DNA from: a virus
Reading direction: 5' to 3' (one strand)
IMG/VR virus record: IMGVR_UViG_3300036828_000755
Location: 62,001 to 126,000 of that record
DNA: 64,000 bases
Below, in pieces: positions 29,354 to 37,174 of the stretch. The position numbers were made by a program, and so were the translations under genes. Under the pieces are notes generated by a model. That model searched no databases and was not told the DNA's origin. It was given only the letters and a program-made list of their open reading frames with translations. The first letter of the stretch is position 1, and every line of letters begins with the position of its first letter.

Positions 29354-29677
29354 ATGAAGATCGAGAAGATATCGAGGTTGGCTGAGCTGGTCGACGGCGA
29401 CGTCGTCCTCTTGCTGGAGAATGATCCGAATGGTCACCCGGACGAGTCAGACCCGGCAGGCTACACGGCGTCGGTCGTCGTGGTTGTGGACGTCCTGCCG
29501 GAAAGGAAGGCGGCGGCGATGGTCCCGCACACCGAAGACCCGGTCAACGTGACCTGGTTCAGGGGGAACCAGGGCGGGGAACCCTTCCAGATATACGAGA
29601 AGTCGAACCACGCGTTCACCTCGGCCGGGGATTTCCACAGCGCGGAGCTGTGGCTGATCCACAGGAAGAAGAACTAG
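29354..29677 (+). CDS. Hypothetical protein
   Basis: This 107-residue protein starts at ATG 29354 behind AAGGGGAG. ISRLAELVDGDVVLLLENDP, ASVVVVVDVLPERKAAAMVP, then VTWFRGNQGGEPFQIYEKSN. Beta-rich; family not recognised. First gene of its operon. Confidence 0.6.
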   Translation: MKIEKISRLAELVDGDVVLLLENDPNGHPDESDPAGYTASVVVVVDVLPERKAAAMVPHTEDPVNVTWFRGNQGGEPFQIYEKSNHAFTSAGDFHSAELWLIHRKKN

Positions 29678-29684
29678 TTAGCCG

Positions 29685-29766
29685 AAGTCCAGCTTCAGGG
29701 GCGCCGCGGGCCAGTTCCTTTCGGACAGTGCAGCGGTTGTTGGCAGAGGCCCCCGTAGCTGGACTT
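29685..29766 (+). promoter_or_regulatory. Long RNA hairpin between genes
   Basis: Arms AAGTCCAGCT/AGCTGGACTT at the base with GGGG/CCCC pairs further in; about 80 nt, GC-rich centre (GGCGCCGCGGGCC). Lies between a stop codon at 29677 and an ATG at 29788. No U-tract, so control of the downstream gene or RNA processing is more likely than termination. Confidence 0.5.
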
Positions 29767-29787
29767 GGGAGAACCAGGAAAAAGGTG

Positions 29788-30201
29788 ATGCAGACCATCG
29801 AAGAAATAAGGAAAGCGGCCCAGGCTCGGGACTCCGTGTCCCTTGATGAGGTCTACGCGTGGGAGACTGCGCGGTTGGACGCCAAGAAGTACCACATCCC
29901 GTATGCTGTCTGGCACTCTGGGCAATGGCTCATGAGGGAAGTCCGGGCAAGGGGTGGCGACGACTCGTTGGCAGAAGCCATCTGCTTCGGCGTTGGCCAG
30001 AGGCAGGCGATGCTCGAGCACGGCGAAGATCCCTGGGTGCCGGCAGTCCTGGCCCTGGGAAGGTACGAGCAGGGCGAGTGGGACGTGTGCGGTAAGGTGC
30101 TCGCCGAGCAACTGCTGCGCGAGAAGTTCGGCGACCCGATCGATCGCCGGAAGCTGGCCGAGTGGATGCTGTCTAGGGTAGGGGTATTCTTCGAGGAGTG
30201 A
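29788..30201 (+). CDS. Hypothetical helical protein
   Basis: This 137-residue protein starts at ATG 29788 behind AAAAAGG. Upstream in-frame codons overlap the hairpin and were excluded. Helical: QTIEEIRKAAQARDSVSLDE, YHIPYAVWHSGQWLMREVRA, QRQAMLEHGEDPWVPAVLAL. Family not recognised. Confidence 0.6.
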   Translation: MQTIEEIRKAAQARDSVSLDEVYAWETARLDAKKYHIPYAVWHSGQWLMREVRARGGDDSLAEAICFGVGQRQAMLEHGEDPWVPAVLALGRYEQGEWDVCGKVLAEQLLREKFGDPIDRRKLAEWMLSRVGVFFEE

Positions 30202-30492
30202 GTGAAAAACATGGAAAAGTTATCGAGGGATCTGCTCACGAGGGCCGCGTACGCGGCATCGAAGATGAGGTACGGGAACATCCCTGCTAAGGCGCTCGTC
30301 CCACTGGGAAGACAGTTCATGGTGGCTGGCGGGAACGACGAGAAGGTGGGGCAGAGCATCGTCCTGGGAGTCGTCAAGGCCCTTGACGCGGAGAAAAAGC
30401 ACGCGTATCCTGTGTGCCCCTTCTGCGGCAGGAGGCACGCCGCGCCGAAGACCTTCCTCCTTGGCAGTAAGCAAGGGGGCAGCAGACGTTAG
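30202..30492 (+). CDS. Hypothetical protein with CPFC knuckle
   Basis: This 96-residue protein starts at GTG 30202, 5 nt after GAGG; ATG 30211 is an alternative. Helical N-terminus (KLSRDLLTRAAYAASKMRYG), C-terminal PVCPFCGRRHAAPKTF which could hold a zinc with neighbouring His/Cys, and basic end. Family not recognised. Confidence 0.55.
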   Translation: MKNMEKLSRDLLTRAAYAASKMRYGNIPAKALVPLGRQFMVAGGNDEKVGQSIVLGVVKALDAEKKHAYPVCPFCGRRHAAPKTFLLGSKQGGSRR

Positions 30493-30513
30493 ACGATTGG
30501 GGAGCTGAAGAAC

Positions 30514-31998
30514 GTGCCAACGATACGTGAGACGCTAAAAGAGAACGAGCTTGACCGGCGAGACGAAACGGCCAAGCAGACGAAGTTCGACAAGCCGGTC
30601 GAGGTTGTCAGGACCGGGGAAGTCATAGTGGTGCCGAGGGCTGTCCGGCCCGAGAAAGCACTGGAGATCATCAAGACCTGGGCGGATGCCGAGTCCCAGA
30701 CGGTCTCGGTCACCGAGAACATCGACGGCATACCGATCGACGCGGCCAACGCGCTGATGATGGCCGTCAAGTACGAGTTCGGCGTGGTCAGCCTGAGCCA
30801 GGGCTTCTGGGGTCCGCCGCCGCCGTTCTTCTCGGTGCCGACCTCGTCGAGGGGAGAAAACGTCGACGTCTACGTCGGGGCGTTCACCCTTCCGGGTTTC
30901 GAGGGGGCATCGTTCCGGTCGTACCCCGATGACAAGAATATCAGGCTGGCCGTCAGTGGCGTGCTCCGGAAAAAGGACATGCCCCTGTTCAAGCAGCTGA
31001 TGCAGACCGCGAGGGATTTCCTGAGGGACCAGTCCCTGTACAAGGGAAGGGCGATCACCATCGACTTCCTCAACCCCGAGTCTGACTCAGACGACGAAAC
31101 TAAGCTCCTGATTCCCAGGTTCATGGACCTCAGCCAGCCGAAGCCCCTCATACTGGCGAGGGACACGGAGGCCATGATAAACGCGACCATCTGGACGCCG
31201 ATCAGGCACATGGACCTGGTCAAGAAGATGGGCACGCCCATCAAGCGAGGCATCCTGCTGTACGGCACGTATGGCACGGGCAAGACGCTGACGGCGCTGG
31301 AGACGGCGGCCGTGGCAACGAGGCACGGGTTCACGTTCCTCTACGTGAGGGACGTCTCGCACCTGCAGAAGGCCATCGAGTTCGCGTCGGCCCAGTTCTT
31401 GCCGGCGATCATCTTCATGGAGGACACGGAGAAGGCGTTCGAGGACGCGGCCAAGATCCAGGCCATCCAAAACACGATGGACGGGATCGATGGCAAGGAC
31501 CGCGACCTGATCGTCGTGCTCACCACCAACCATGTTGAGAAGCTGCCGCAGGCGATCATGCGCCCCGGAAGGCTCGACACGATCATCCAGCTCAGGCCGG
31601 CAGACCCGGACACGGCAGCGAGGTTGGTCGCGCTGTACGCGGGAAGCATGCTGGACAAGGATGCCGACTCGCTGCGTATCGGGATCGCGGTACAGGGGAA
31701 CATACCGGCCGCGATTCGCGAGGTGGTGGAGCGGGCGAAGTTGTTCGCGCTCGCCCGGCAGGGCAACTCGAACTTCACGATCAACCACGAGGACATCGAG
31801 TTGTCGGCGAAGGGCATGGAGGAGCACATGGCGCTGCTCAACGGTGGCGAGAGGGCGATACCCTCGCCGGCCGAGCTACTCGGCGGCTCGATGGGGGCGC
31901 AGATTGCCCTGGGAATAGTCTCCGGGATCCAGGCACTGGCTGCCGGGGACGTCAATCTTCGGGAAGATCCGAAGAACACGAACAAGACGGTGCAGTAG
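30514..31998 (+). CDS. AAA+ ATPase (FtsH/Cdc48-like module)
   Basis: This 494-residue protein starts at GTG 30514. N-terminal domain of about 210 residues is unique; the AAA module follows with Walker A GTYGTGKT (251-258), Walker B AIIFMED (about 298-304), sensor 1 LTTN and arginine finger MRPGRLD (about 349-355). A helical lid follows (IPAAIREVVERAKLFALA). This arrangement is that of classical AAA unfoldases and chaperones; similar proteins occur in large phages. Neither a protease domain nor a partner is visible. It is followed by a strong terminator. Confidence 0.85.
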   Translation: MPTIRETLKENELDRRDETAKQTKFDKPVEVVRTGEVIVVPRAVRPEKALEIIKTWADAESQTVSVTENIDGIPIDAANALMMAVKYEFGVVSLSQGFWGPPPPFFSVPTSSRGENVDVYVGAFTLPGFEGASFRSYPDDKNIRLAVSGVLRKKDMPLFKQLMQTARDFLRDQSLYKGRAITIDFLNPESDSDDETKLLIPRFMDLSQPKPLILARDTEAMINATIWTPIRHMDLVKKMGTPIKRGILLYGTYGTGKTLTALETAAVATRHGFTFLYVRDVSHLQKAIEFASAQFLPAIIFMEDTEKAFEDAAKIQAIQNTMDGIDGKDRDLIVVLTTNHVEKLPQAIMRPGRLDTIIQLRPADPDTAARLVALYAGSMLDKDADSLRIGIAVQGNIPAAIREVVERAKLFALARQGNSNFTINHEDIELSAKGMEEHMALLNGGERAIPSPAELLGGSMGAQIALGIVSGIQALAAGDVNLREDPKNTNKTVQ

Positions 31999-32013
31999 AC
32001 CAATTCGGGGATG

Positions 32014-32052
32014 GGGACCGGGATCCTGAAGTTAGGGTCTCGGTCCCGTTTT
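32014..32052 (+). terminator. Rho-independent terminator
   Basis: GGGACCG...CGGTCCC stem extended by GGATCC/GGGTCT pairs, then GTTTT. It directly follows the AAA+ ATPase stop codon. Confidence 0.8.
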
Positions 32053-32059
32053 AAGGAGG

Positions 32060-32269
32060 ATGATGCCGAGCTTCGATTCGAAGGAAATAATCGACCAGTT
32101 GTTGGCCAACGACGGCTGCTACGAGGATGACCCGCAAGCCATCCAGGTAGCAAAGTACGAGAACGCGAGTGGCGGTACCACGTACCACGTGGCGTACCAG
32201 GAGTCGGAGATCATCGACCTCCTTATTTCTCCGTTCGTGGGCAACGTGGAGGTCCTGTGGCGGCGATGA
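32060..32269 (+). CDS. Hypothetical acidic protein
   Basis: This 69-residue protein starts at ATG 32060 behind AAGGAGG; ATG 32063 follows directly. Helix (SFDSKEIIDQLLANDGCYED), then strands (IQVAKYENASGGTTYHVAYQ). Family not recognised. First gene after the terminator without a clear new promoter. Confidence 0.55.
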   Translation: MMPSFDSKEIIDQLLANDGCYEDDPQAIQVAKYENASGGTTYHVAYQESEIIDLLISPFVGNVEVLWRR

Positions 32270-32523
32270 AGCTCGAGAGGGAAAACTACGAGATGCTGGG
32301 GTGCATGCGCTGGGCCGAGAGCACCTTCCTCTGGGTGGTCCTGATGAGGGAGAAGAAGCTCCACGACGATGAGCGCGCTGAGCAATACGTCGTGTGGACG
32401 TACAACGACCAGGTCGACGGGCTATCGAGCGGTAGCTACTTCGTCAACGGCTCCTCCGAGAGCAACAAGCGTTCCGCGTACCTCGAGTTTTTCGCGAGGT
32501 GCGAGCAAAAGTCCAGGTCCTAG
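32266..32523 (+). CDS. Hypothetical protein
   Basis: This 85-residue protein starts at ATG 32266 (ATGA overlap). KLERENYEMLGCMRWAESTF, LWVVLMREKKLHDDERAEQY, VVWTYNDQVDGLSSGSYFVN. Alpha/beta; family not recognised. Confidence 0.55.
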   Translation: MKLERENYEMLGCMRWAESTFLWVVLMREKKLHDDERAEQYVVWTYNDQVDGLSSGSYFVNGSSESNKRSAYLEFFARCEQKSRS

Positions 32524-32594
32524 GACGTTGGTCGGCCATGCCCCACCCACCCCCTGGACCTCGGGAGGTATTCGGACAGGTTCACTGGGTGAAC

Positions 32595-32633
32595 CAAAAT
32601 TTCATGGCCATGTCAACACATGGCCAAATTTTG
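32595..32633 (+). terminator. Strong hairpin, possible terminator
   Basis: CAAAATTT-ATGGCCATGT / ACATGGCCA-AAATTTTG with a CAAC loop, about 17 bp of stem, 70 nt after a stop codon. A second small palindrome (GGTTCAC/GTGAACC, about 32579-32595) precedes. It could terminate transcription or bind a dimeric protein as DNA. Confidence 0.5.
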
Positions 32634-32677
32634 AAAGAACCACGATGAAGCCAAAGGAAAGGTAAAAAGGTAGGACC

Positions 32678-32965
32678 ATGTCACTTTTCAAGACTCCCGG
32701 CTGGGTACTCCCTCCCAAGAACGCGACGAGGGAACCGCGGCCGCAGGCTGAGCCGCGGCTGGGGGGCTTCCTCGTCCAGGACCCCAGCACCGGGACTAGC
32801 AAAGAATTCTCGTGGACCCGTCTTGCGGGTCCCAACCAAGCTCCCGAGCCGGGGAAAAAGACCCAGCTCGGAAGGATGGTGCCCGGGGTTCGCGACGTCG
32901 TAGCGCCCGCCGCGAGCTCCGGGTACCGGTTCATCCAGGAGAATCCCAATGCCAAGGACAGTTGA
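32678..32965 (+). CDS. Proline-rich hypothetical protein
   Basis: This 95-residue protein starts at ATG 32678 after AAAAAGG. Low secondary structure: FKTPGWVLPPKNATREPRPQ, GGFLVQDPSTGTSKEFSWTR. Probably extended or disordered; function unknown. Ends overlapping the next gene by 17 nt. Confidence 0.5.
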   Translation: MSLFKTPGWVLPPKNATREPRPQAEPRLGGFLVQDPSTGTSKEFSWTRLAGPNQAPEPGKKTQLGRMVPGVRDVVAPAASSGYRFIQENPNAKDS

Positions 32966-33089
32966 GCAGATGGACTGCTACCACGAGTTCGTCGAGGTGA
33001 TCGACCCATCGTCTGGGGGATACATGAGGTGCAAGAAGTGCGACTTGGTCGTTGATTGCGAAGACCCGGACAGGGACACGGGGCTATAG
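32949..33089 (+). CDS. Mini zinc-binding protein
   Basis: This 46-residue protein starts at ATG 32949 behind CAGGAGAATCCC. MDCYHEFVEVIDPSSGGYMR, then CKKCDLVVDCEDP. C-x-x-H plus CxxC gives one possible zinc site. Resembles the 'H-x-F-x-...-C-x-x-C' mini-ribbons common in phages. Confidence 0.5.
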   Translation: MPRTVEQMDCYHEFVEVIDPSSGGYMRCKKCDLVVDCEDPDRDTGL

Positions 33090-33090
33090 G

Positions 33091-33267
33091 ATGCTGAACT
33101 TCAGCGATGGTGTAAGCATAAACACCTCGGGAAAACCGAGGATAGTCCGCCTCAAGGACGGCCTATACGTCGTCGGGGGCGGTTGGTCGATACCGGTCGA
33201 CGACGAGGAAGAGGCTAGGGAAATCTTGGGGGAGTTGACGAGCCGTGAAGAAACTCCGAGAAGTTGA
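33091..33267 (+). CDS. Small hypothetical protein
   Basis: This 58-residue protein starts at ATG 33091, just after the previous stop. MLNFSDGVSINTSGKPRIVR, LKDGLYVVGGGWSIPVDDEE, AREILGELTSREETPRS: beta hairpins then a helix. Family not recognised. Confidence 0.55.
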   Translation: MLNFSDGVSINTSGKPRIVRLKDGLYVVGGGWSIPVDDEEEAREILGELTSREETPRS

Positions 33268-33484
33268 CCTCGCCAAGACCACCGTGAAAGGTAGCAAGGA
33301 ACTCAAGGTGGGTCCCTGGTACCTGGTGCAGATCGGTGGCCAGCTCTACGCTGGCAAGTTCTCGATGCAGTGGTACGGGCTGAACTTCGGCGGGTGGTCG
33401 CCGAACCCGGCAGGGCTGCAGTACGACCCACCGGGAACGAACAGCTCACAGTACGAGAAAGCATGGCTCATCTACGATGCCTAG
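33245..33484 (+). CDS. Hypothetical protein
   Basis: This 79-residue protein starts at GTG 33245 inside the previous gene. LKVGPWYLVQIGGQLYAGKF, SMQWYGLNFGGWSPNPAGLQ, YEKAWLIYDA. Aromatic- and Gly-rich beta protein, family not recognised. Confidence 0.55.
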   Translation: MKKLREVDLAKTTVKGSKELKVGPWYLVQIGGQLYAGKFSMQWYGLNFGGWSPNPAGLQYDPPGTNSSQYEKAWLIYDA

Positions 33485-33695
33485 CGAAGCGGCCAAGAGG
33501 ATGGACCACCGGGTCCGCGTGGAGAAGCTGCTCAACAGGCACTGGCCGACTGGGTGGCCAATCGAGCGGCAGGACGTGCTGCCCAGCATAGACATCTGGT
33601 TCGAGTGTGGCCACACACCAGAAGAGTGCTTCTACTTCGTCGTCGAGGCATACTTCGCGGTGACCAGGCCAGACATCGGGAGGAAAACTAAGTGA
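33477..33695 (+). CDS. Hypothetical protein
   Basis: This 72-residue protein starts at ATG 33477. Helical: SEAAKRMDHRVRVEKLLNRH, then WFECGHTPEECFYFVVEAYF. Cys/His pair may bind metal. Overlaps the next GTG by 4 nt. Confidence 0.55.
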   Translation: MPSEAAKRMDHRVRVEKLLNRHWPTGWPIERQDVLPSIDIWFECGHTPEECFYFVVEAYFAVTRPDIGRKTK

Positions 33696-34408
33696 AGAAG
33701 TTCGTGCACCAGCGACTGAACGAGACCATTGAGAAGTACGGGTGGCTCATCACCGGCGTGCCAGGGGGTGCCATATACACCGTTGGGCTGGTGGACAAGT
33801 TTTCCCACCCGGAGATGATGATCCACGACCTGTCGCCCGGGATGTCGGAAGACATCCTGAGGGTAGCTGTGGAGAGGGTAAGTCACGGGTACGACTACAT
33901 CTTGACTGACTCGTTGCACGACAACGTGATAGTTGGGTTCAACGTCAAGTCGATCCCGGTAGACAAGTCCAACTTCGGGGACTGGCTCGGCCAGGCCGCC
34001 GACTACCACAAGGACGATTTCCAGGCAGTCCAACTGCTCTGGCCAGATGCTGGGGGACTCTTCCCAGGTGACGAGGGATTCCAATGCAAGTCGCAGCTGA
34101 GGTTCGACGTTCGCCGACCCGAGTACGACGCAATGGAGGAGCGGTCCGCCCCCGGCCAACTCTGCGCGGTGTGCGGCCAACCCATCGATGCCGGGCACGA
34201 CCACGACATCAAGATCAAGTCCAAGCCCTGCCCGATATGCAGCAAGGTCCAGGAATTCAGCGTGAGTGCCAGGGCATTCGACGAGTGGCAGCGCGGCAAG
34301 AAGATCCAGGACGCGTTCCCCCGCCTGACGAAGGCTAATCGGGAAGCGCTCATCACCGGCCTCTGCGAGGAATGCTGGGCGAAGGTGTTTGACAAGGAGG
34401 AAGAATAG
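33692..34408 (+). CDS. DUF4262-type protein with C-terminal zinc ribbon
   Basis: This 238-residue protein starts at GTG 33692. The N-terminal 150 residues follow DUF4262: YGWLITGVPGGAIYTVGLVD, KFSHPEMMIHDLSPG, FGDWLGQAADYHKDDFQAVQ, LLWPDAGGLFPG. A C-terminal extension adds ribbons CAVCGQPIDAGHDH and CPICSKVQEF, then CEECW. DUF4262 proteins are of unknown function and frequent in phages and actinobacteria. The fusion to ribbons suggests a partner-binding role. Confidence 0.75.
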   Translation: MKKFVHQRLNETIEKYGWLITGVPGGAIYTVGLVDKFSHPEMMIHDLSPGMSEDILRVAVERVSHGYDYILTDSLHDNVIVGFNVKSIPVDKSNFGDWLGQAADYHKDDFQAVQLLWPDAGGLFPGDEGFQCKSQLRFDVRRPEYDAMEERSAPGQLCAVCGQPIDAGHDHDIKIKSKPCPICSKVQEFSVSARAFDEWQRGKKIQDAFPRLTKANREALITGLCEECWAKVFDKEEE

Positions 34409-34411
34409 GCA

Positions 34412-34654
34412 ATGGCGGAGCAGAGCATCGAGCTAGACTGTCCGCCGGGTAGTCCAAGACCCGGGGACCTGATCGAGGGAGTCATCGAGGGTCTCGGCCT
34501 AGACCAGAAGGAGCCAATCTTCAGGATCTTCGGCAACTGGAAGTGGGACTACTCAGAGGTAGAGCCTGACAGGTGGGAGAAGGTCAAGCCGACGCTGGCA
34601 GGGCGAATCCAGGAACTTTACCAGGCAGGCCTGATCAGGTACGGGTCTTGGTGA
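34412..34654 (+). CDS. Hypothetical protein
   Basis: This 80-residue protein starts at ATG 34412. Acidic beta/helix: SIELDCPPGSPRPGDLIEGV, GNWKWDYSEVEPDRWEKVKP, AGRIQELYQAGLIRYGSW. Family not recognised. Confidence 0.55.
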   Translation: MAEQSIELDCPPGSPRPGDLIEGVIEGLGLDQKEPIFRIFGNWKWDYSEVEPDRWEKVKPTLAGRIQELYQAGLIRYGSW

Positions 34655-34926
34655 TGGAAGAGATCACTGGTTTAAACATCCAGGGCTTGGAGCTCTTCGC
34701 TTGGGTAGGCGAGGACGAGCTAGGTTCGGGCGAGGTTGGCCTGAAGCAAGGGCTAGTCCCGGCCGGGCTCATCCCCCTTGTAGCGATCAAGAGGGAGAAG
34801 TTGACCAGGAGTTACATCAGGAACCAGTTGCGGGTCCAGGCCAAGAGGTATGGTAAGCGGATCTACCTGGTCAAGTTTTCTGCCACCGAGGTGGTGGACT
34901 CGACCCCTAGTGAGGACGTCCGATGA
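34654..34926 (+). CDS. Hypothetical protein
   Basis: This 90-residue protein starts at ATG 34654 (GTGATG). MEEITGLNIQGLELFAWVGE, GLVPAGLIPLVAIKREKLTR, LRVQAKRYGKRIYLVKFSAT. The last part is a basic helix and strand. Family not recognised. Confidence 0.55.
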   Translation: MEEITGLNIQGLELFAWVGEDELGSGEVGLKQGLVPAGLIPLVAIKREKLTRSYIRNQLRVQAKRYGKRIYLVKFSATEVVDSTPSEDVR

Positions 34927-35474
34927 AGGACATCGGAAAAGATCTGCGGGACTTGGCAGCAACTATCCAGCAAATGGCTGGGGAAGCCCTGGAACAAGAC
35001 CAACAGTTGATCCCGATCTTTATGCTGCGGGACAACAGCGGGAGGATTTTCCGCCTTCCCTTTCCGAAGGAAGCCGGGCCACTGATGAACATCCCAGAAG
35101 CCAAGGACATGCTTTTCGAGTACATAAGGATGATGGTCAAGAGGGATGGGCTGACGGCCGTCGTGTTTGCCACGGAAGCGTGGATCTGGAAGATCACTAC
35201 GAAGGGAGACCTCAGCGAGGCCGAGGTGCACAAACTTGTTCGCGAGAAGGGTTACCAGAAGCTTCTTGAAGAGGGCTTGGCCGAGCGGTCCGAGGCAATA
35301 CTGATCACGGTGCAGACGGCCGAGGCCGCGCTCATCCGGCAGTGGGAGTTCTTCACCAACGAGGACAGGACCAAGATCACGTTTGGCGAGTGCGGGGACA
35401 AGGAAATCCCGCAGAAGAACTTCGTCGGTCGACAGAAGATGTTCGGCGACCTTAGCGATGAGAACATTACTTAA
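34923..35474 (+). CDS. Hypothetical protein
   Basis: This 183-residue protein starts at ATG 34923 (ATGA overlap). N-terminal helix (LRDLAATIQQMAGEALEQDQ), then strands (LIPIFMLRDNSGRIFRLPFP; TAVVFATEAWIWKITTKGDL) and helices. ILITVQTAEAALIRQWEFFT near the C-terminus. Alpha/beta character similar to phage proteins fused to peptidase-like folds, but no catalytic motif is visible. Confidence 0.6.
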   Translation: MKDIGKDLRDLAATIQQMAGEALEQDQQLIPIFMLRDNSGRIFRLPFPKEAGPLMNIPEAKDMLFEYIRMMVKRDGLTAVVFATEAWIWKITTKGDLSEAEVHKLVREKGYQKLLEEGLAERSEAILITVQTAEAALIRQWEFFTNEDRTKITFGECGDKEIPQKNFVGRQKMFGDLSDENIT

Positions 35475-35498
35475 GCAAGGAAACGCGAGACATTTTGC

Positions 35499-35529
35499 GG
35501 TTCTCAAGAAATAAACCCGTGTTATTATG
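35499..35529 (+). promoter_or_regulatory. Promoter (CGGTT-N20-TATTAT)
   Basis: CGGTT at 35499-35503, exactly 20 bp, TATTAT at 35524-35529, followed by GTCTATGG and the membrane protein gene. Confidence 0.65.
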
Positions 35530-35557
35530 TCTATGGGTGCAAAGGAAACCCAGCACG

Positions 35558-35842
35558 ATGTGGGACCAAGACGTGCGGAAGCTGCGCAACGCCATCAAGT
35601 TCATGATGCTCGTCATGGTGGGAATAGCTACCATCAACGGGTGGTCAATCTTGTTCGGCCCACTGAGTCGCGCACCAACCGAGGTCAGGCTCAGCCAATG
35701 CCTGAACATCGTGGCCATGGTTGTCTTCTTCGTTGCCTTGAACATCAGCCTCAAGATCATCAGGCTGATACAAGAGGCAAGGGACCTGGCCAGGGTAATC
35801 ATGACGATGTCGAACGTGCCCAAGATAGGGTCGGGGGAGTAG
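35558..35842 (+). CDS. Membrane protein with two transmembrane helices
   Basis: This 94-residue protein starts at ATG 35558 behind AAAGGAAA. TM1 FMMLVMVGIATINGWSILFG and TM2 CLNIVAMVVFFVALNISLKI (about residues 12-31 and 46-65), then a charged helix (IRLIQEARDLARVIMTM). Function unknown. Confidence 0.6.
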   Translation: MWDQDVRKLRNAIKFMMLVMVGIATINGWSILFGPLSRAPTEVRLSQCLNIVAMVVFFVALNISLKIIRLIQEARDLARVIMTMSNVPKIGSGE

Positions 35843-35845
35843 GAC

Positions 35846-36193
35846 GTGGGAGACGTGATGGTCATCTCGGCCCGCTCCAGGAAGAACTACATCGAGTTCG
35901 GCCGAACTATCCCGGCCGACAGCATCGAGTTTCCCTGCTCAATGTGCGGGGACACCCTGATGTTGAGTAAGGAAGCTTCCGAGAAGTTGGAAAAGGCCCG
36001 CGGCGATGCGAAATTCTCGCACGTCGGGGCCCTCTGCACGCCTTGCACGATCGTCTCAATGGAGATAGTCGGGAAAGTCGAGGAATTCAACGTTGAGCTG
36101 TCAAAGCAGGCCTCAGACATGGTCGAGGACCGCGAAGAAGGAAAGGTCTTCCTCCAATACTTGCTAGACAAGGCAACGAAGTCTCGGGGATGA
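35846..36193 (+). CDS. Zinc-ribbon hypothetical protein
   Basis: This 115-residue protein starts at GTG 35846; ATG 35858 is an alternative. EFPCSMCGDTLMLSKEASEK and GALCTPCTIVSMEIVG give a CxxC...CxxC ribbon around a helix; C-terminal helix VFLQYLLDKATKSRG. Resembles phage cysteine-ribbon proteins. A 24-codon frame follows (ATG 36190) and is not called. Confidence 0.6.
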   Translation: MGDVMVISARSRKNYIEFGRTIPADSIEFPCSMCGDTLMLSKEASEKLEKARGDAKFSHVGALCTPCTIVSMEIVGKVEEFNVELSKQASDMVEDREEGKVFLQYLLDKATKSRG

Positions 36194-36322
36194 GGGTTCT
36201 GCAGATTGCACGGCCGCTGGAGTCTTCTTTAAGCCATTCACTCGGCGCGAGCGAGCGAGCGTGACAGCCGGTTCGCTATTGTTTCGTGGGAACTGCAGAA
36301 GATTTGAAAGGACACCGCAGAA

Positions 36323-36586
36323 ATGAACCCAGGGAATTTCTTCTTCCACGATCCACCGAAGACGTTGCTCAGGATCGACGAGGTCTTCGTCTTCATCGCG
36401 AGCGACGAGGACGGTGAGGGCGTGCCAGCATTCATGGCCGGATCAGTCGCGATGCCGCTGGTCTGCGCCGACAAGGAGCGGGTAGATTCGTTGCGGGACA
36501 TCGCCAAGAGGTTGGCCAAGGAGTCCGGCAACAAGATCACGCTCTGCCGCTTCAGTGTTAGGGAAGAACTGGAGGTAATCGAGTGA
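36323..36586 (+). CDS. Hypothetical protein
   Basis: This 87-residue protein starts at ATG 36323 after GAAAGGACACC. FFHDPPKTLLRIDEVFVFIA, SVAMPLVCADKERVDSLRDI, AKRLAKESGNKITLCRFSVR: alpha/beta. The 130-nt gap before it carries a TTCTGCAG/CTGCAGAA pair and GCGAGCGAGCGAGCG. Family not recognised. Confidence 0.6.
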   Translation: MNPGNFFFHDPPKTLLRIDEVFVFIASDEDGEGVPAFMAGSVAMPLVCADKERVDSLRDIAKRLAKESGNKITLCRFSVREELEVIE

Positions 36587-36840
36587 CGCAGGAGGAGTTC
36601 GACGACCACATCAACGAGTTCGTGGTACGGAGGGAGATCCTGTTCAACCAGCTATTGACACAGGCGCGCCCACTCGTGGAAACCCTGCTAGATGCTGGGC
36701 GCACCAACAGCGCGAAACCACTGCAGCAGACCCTGTTCGAGTTCGACGTCATCGACCAGGAGATGAGGGAGCTAATCACCCAGAACAAGGAACTGCTGTT
36801 CGAGAGGCTCTTCGCAAGGTTGAGGAAAAGCAATGGCTGA
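36583..36840 (+). CDS. Hypothetical helical protein
   Basis: This 85-residue protein starts at GTG 36583 (GTGA overlap). QEEFDDHINEFVVRREILFN, QLLTQARPLVETLLDAGRTN, LFEFDVIDQEMRELITQNKE. Helical bundle; family not recognised. Confidence 0.55.
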   Translation: MTQEEFDDHINEFVVRREILFNQLLTQARPLVETLLDAGRTNSAKPLQQTLFEFDVIDQEMRELITQNKELLFERLFARLRKSNG

Positions 36841-37039
36841 CAAAATAGAGGTAAGGGCGGTGCCGAACTGCAGGAATTGCCTGGGTTCTGGCATAGCGAG
36901 TACGCTGTACGCTGGCGTGACGATGGTCTGCTCGTGCGTGACTGAGCAACTGCGGATAATCACGGTCAAGAAGGATTACTCCATAAAGGATCGCTACAAG
37001 CCAGGCAAGGCCGAGTACGTGGAGGAGAAGATCGCGTGA
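36833..37039 (+). CDS. DnaJ-type zinc-finger-like small protein
   Basis: This 68-residue protein starts at ATG 36833. PNCRNCLGSGIASTLYAGVT, then MVCSCVTEQLRIIT: the CxxCxGxG half of a DnaJ-type zinc finger followed by CSC. One zinc likely. Many phages carry such single CxxCxGxG proteins of unknown role. Confidence 0.6.
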   Translation: MADKIEVRAVPNCRNCLGSGIASTLYAGVTMVCSCVTEQLRIITVKKDYSIKDRYKPGKAEYVEEKIA

Positions 37040-37173
37040 GGATTTTCGCGAGCCTTTGCATGGCCATTTCCGGCGCGTTCCTTGTCCAGGTGCAGGCGGT
37101 TGCTGGGATAGCCCTCATCATTGCTGGGTTGGTCTTTCTTGCTGAAGAAGTCAGCAACAGGATGCCGGACTAA
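37036..37173 (+). CDS. Small single-span membrane protein
   Basis: This 45-residue protein starts at GTG 37036 (GTGA overlap). Hydrophobic core: MRIFASLCMAISGAFLVQVQ, AVAGIALIIAGLVFLAEEV, ending SNRMPD. One or two membrane spans. Function unknown. Confidence 0.5.
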   Translation: MRIFASLCMAISGAFLVQVQAVAGIALIIAGLVFLAEEVSNRMPD

Positions 37174-37174
37174 G

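Noticed and set aside
36190-36264. 24-codon frame after the 35846 gene
   Set aside because: It has an ATGA overlap but no other support, and part of it is a GCGAGCGAGC repeat.
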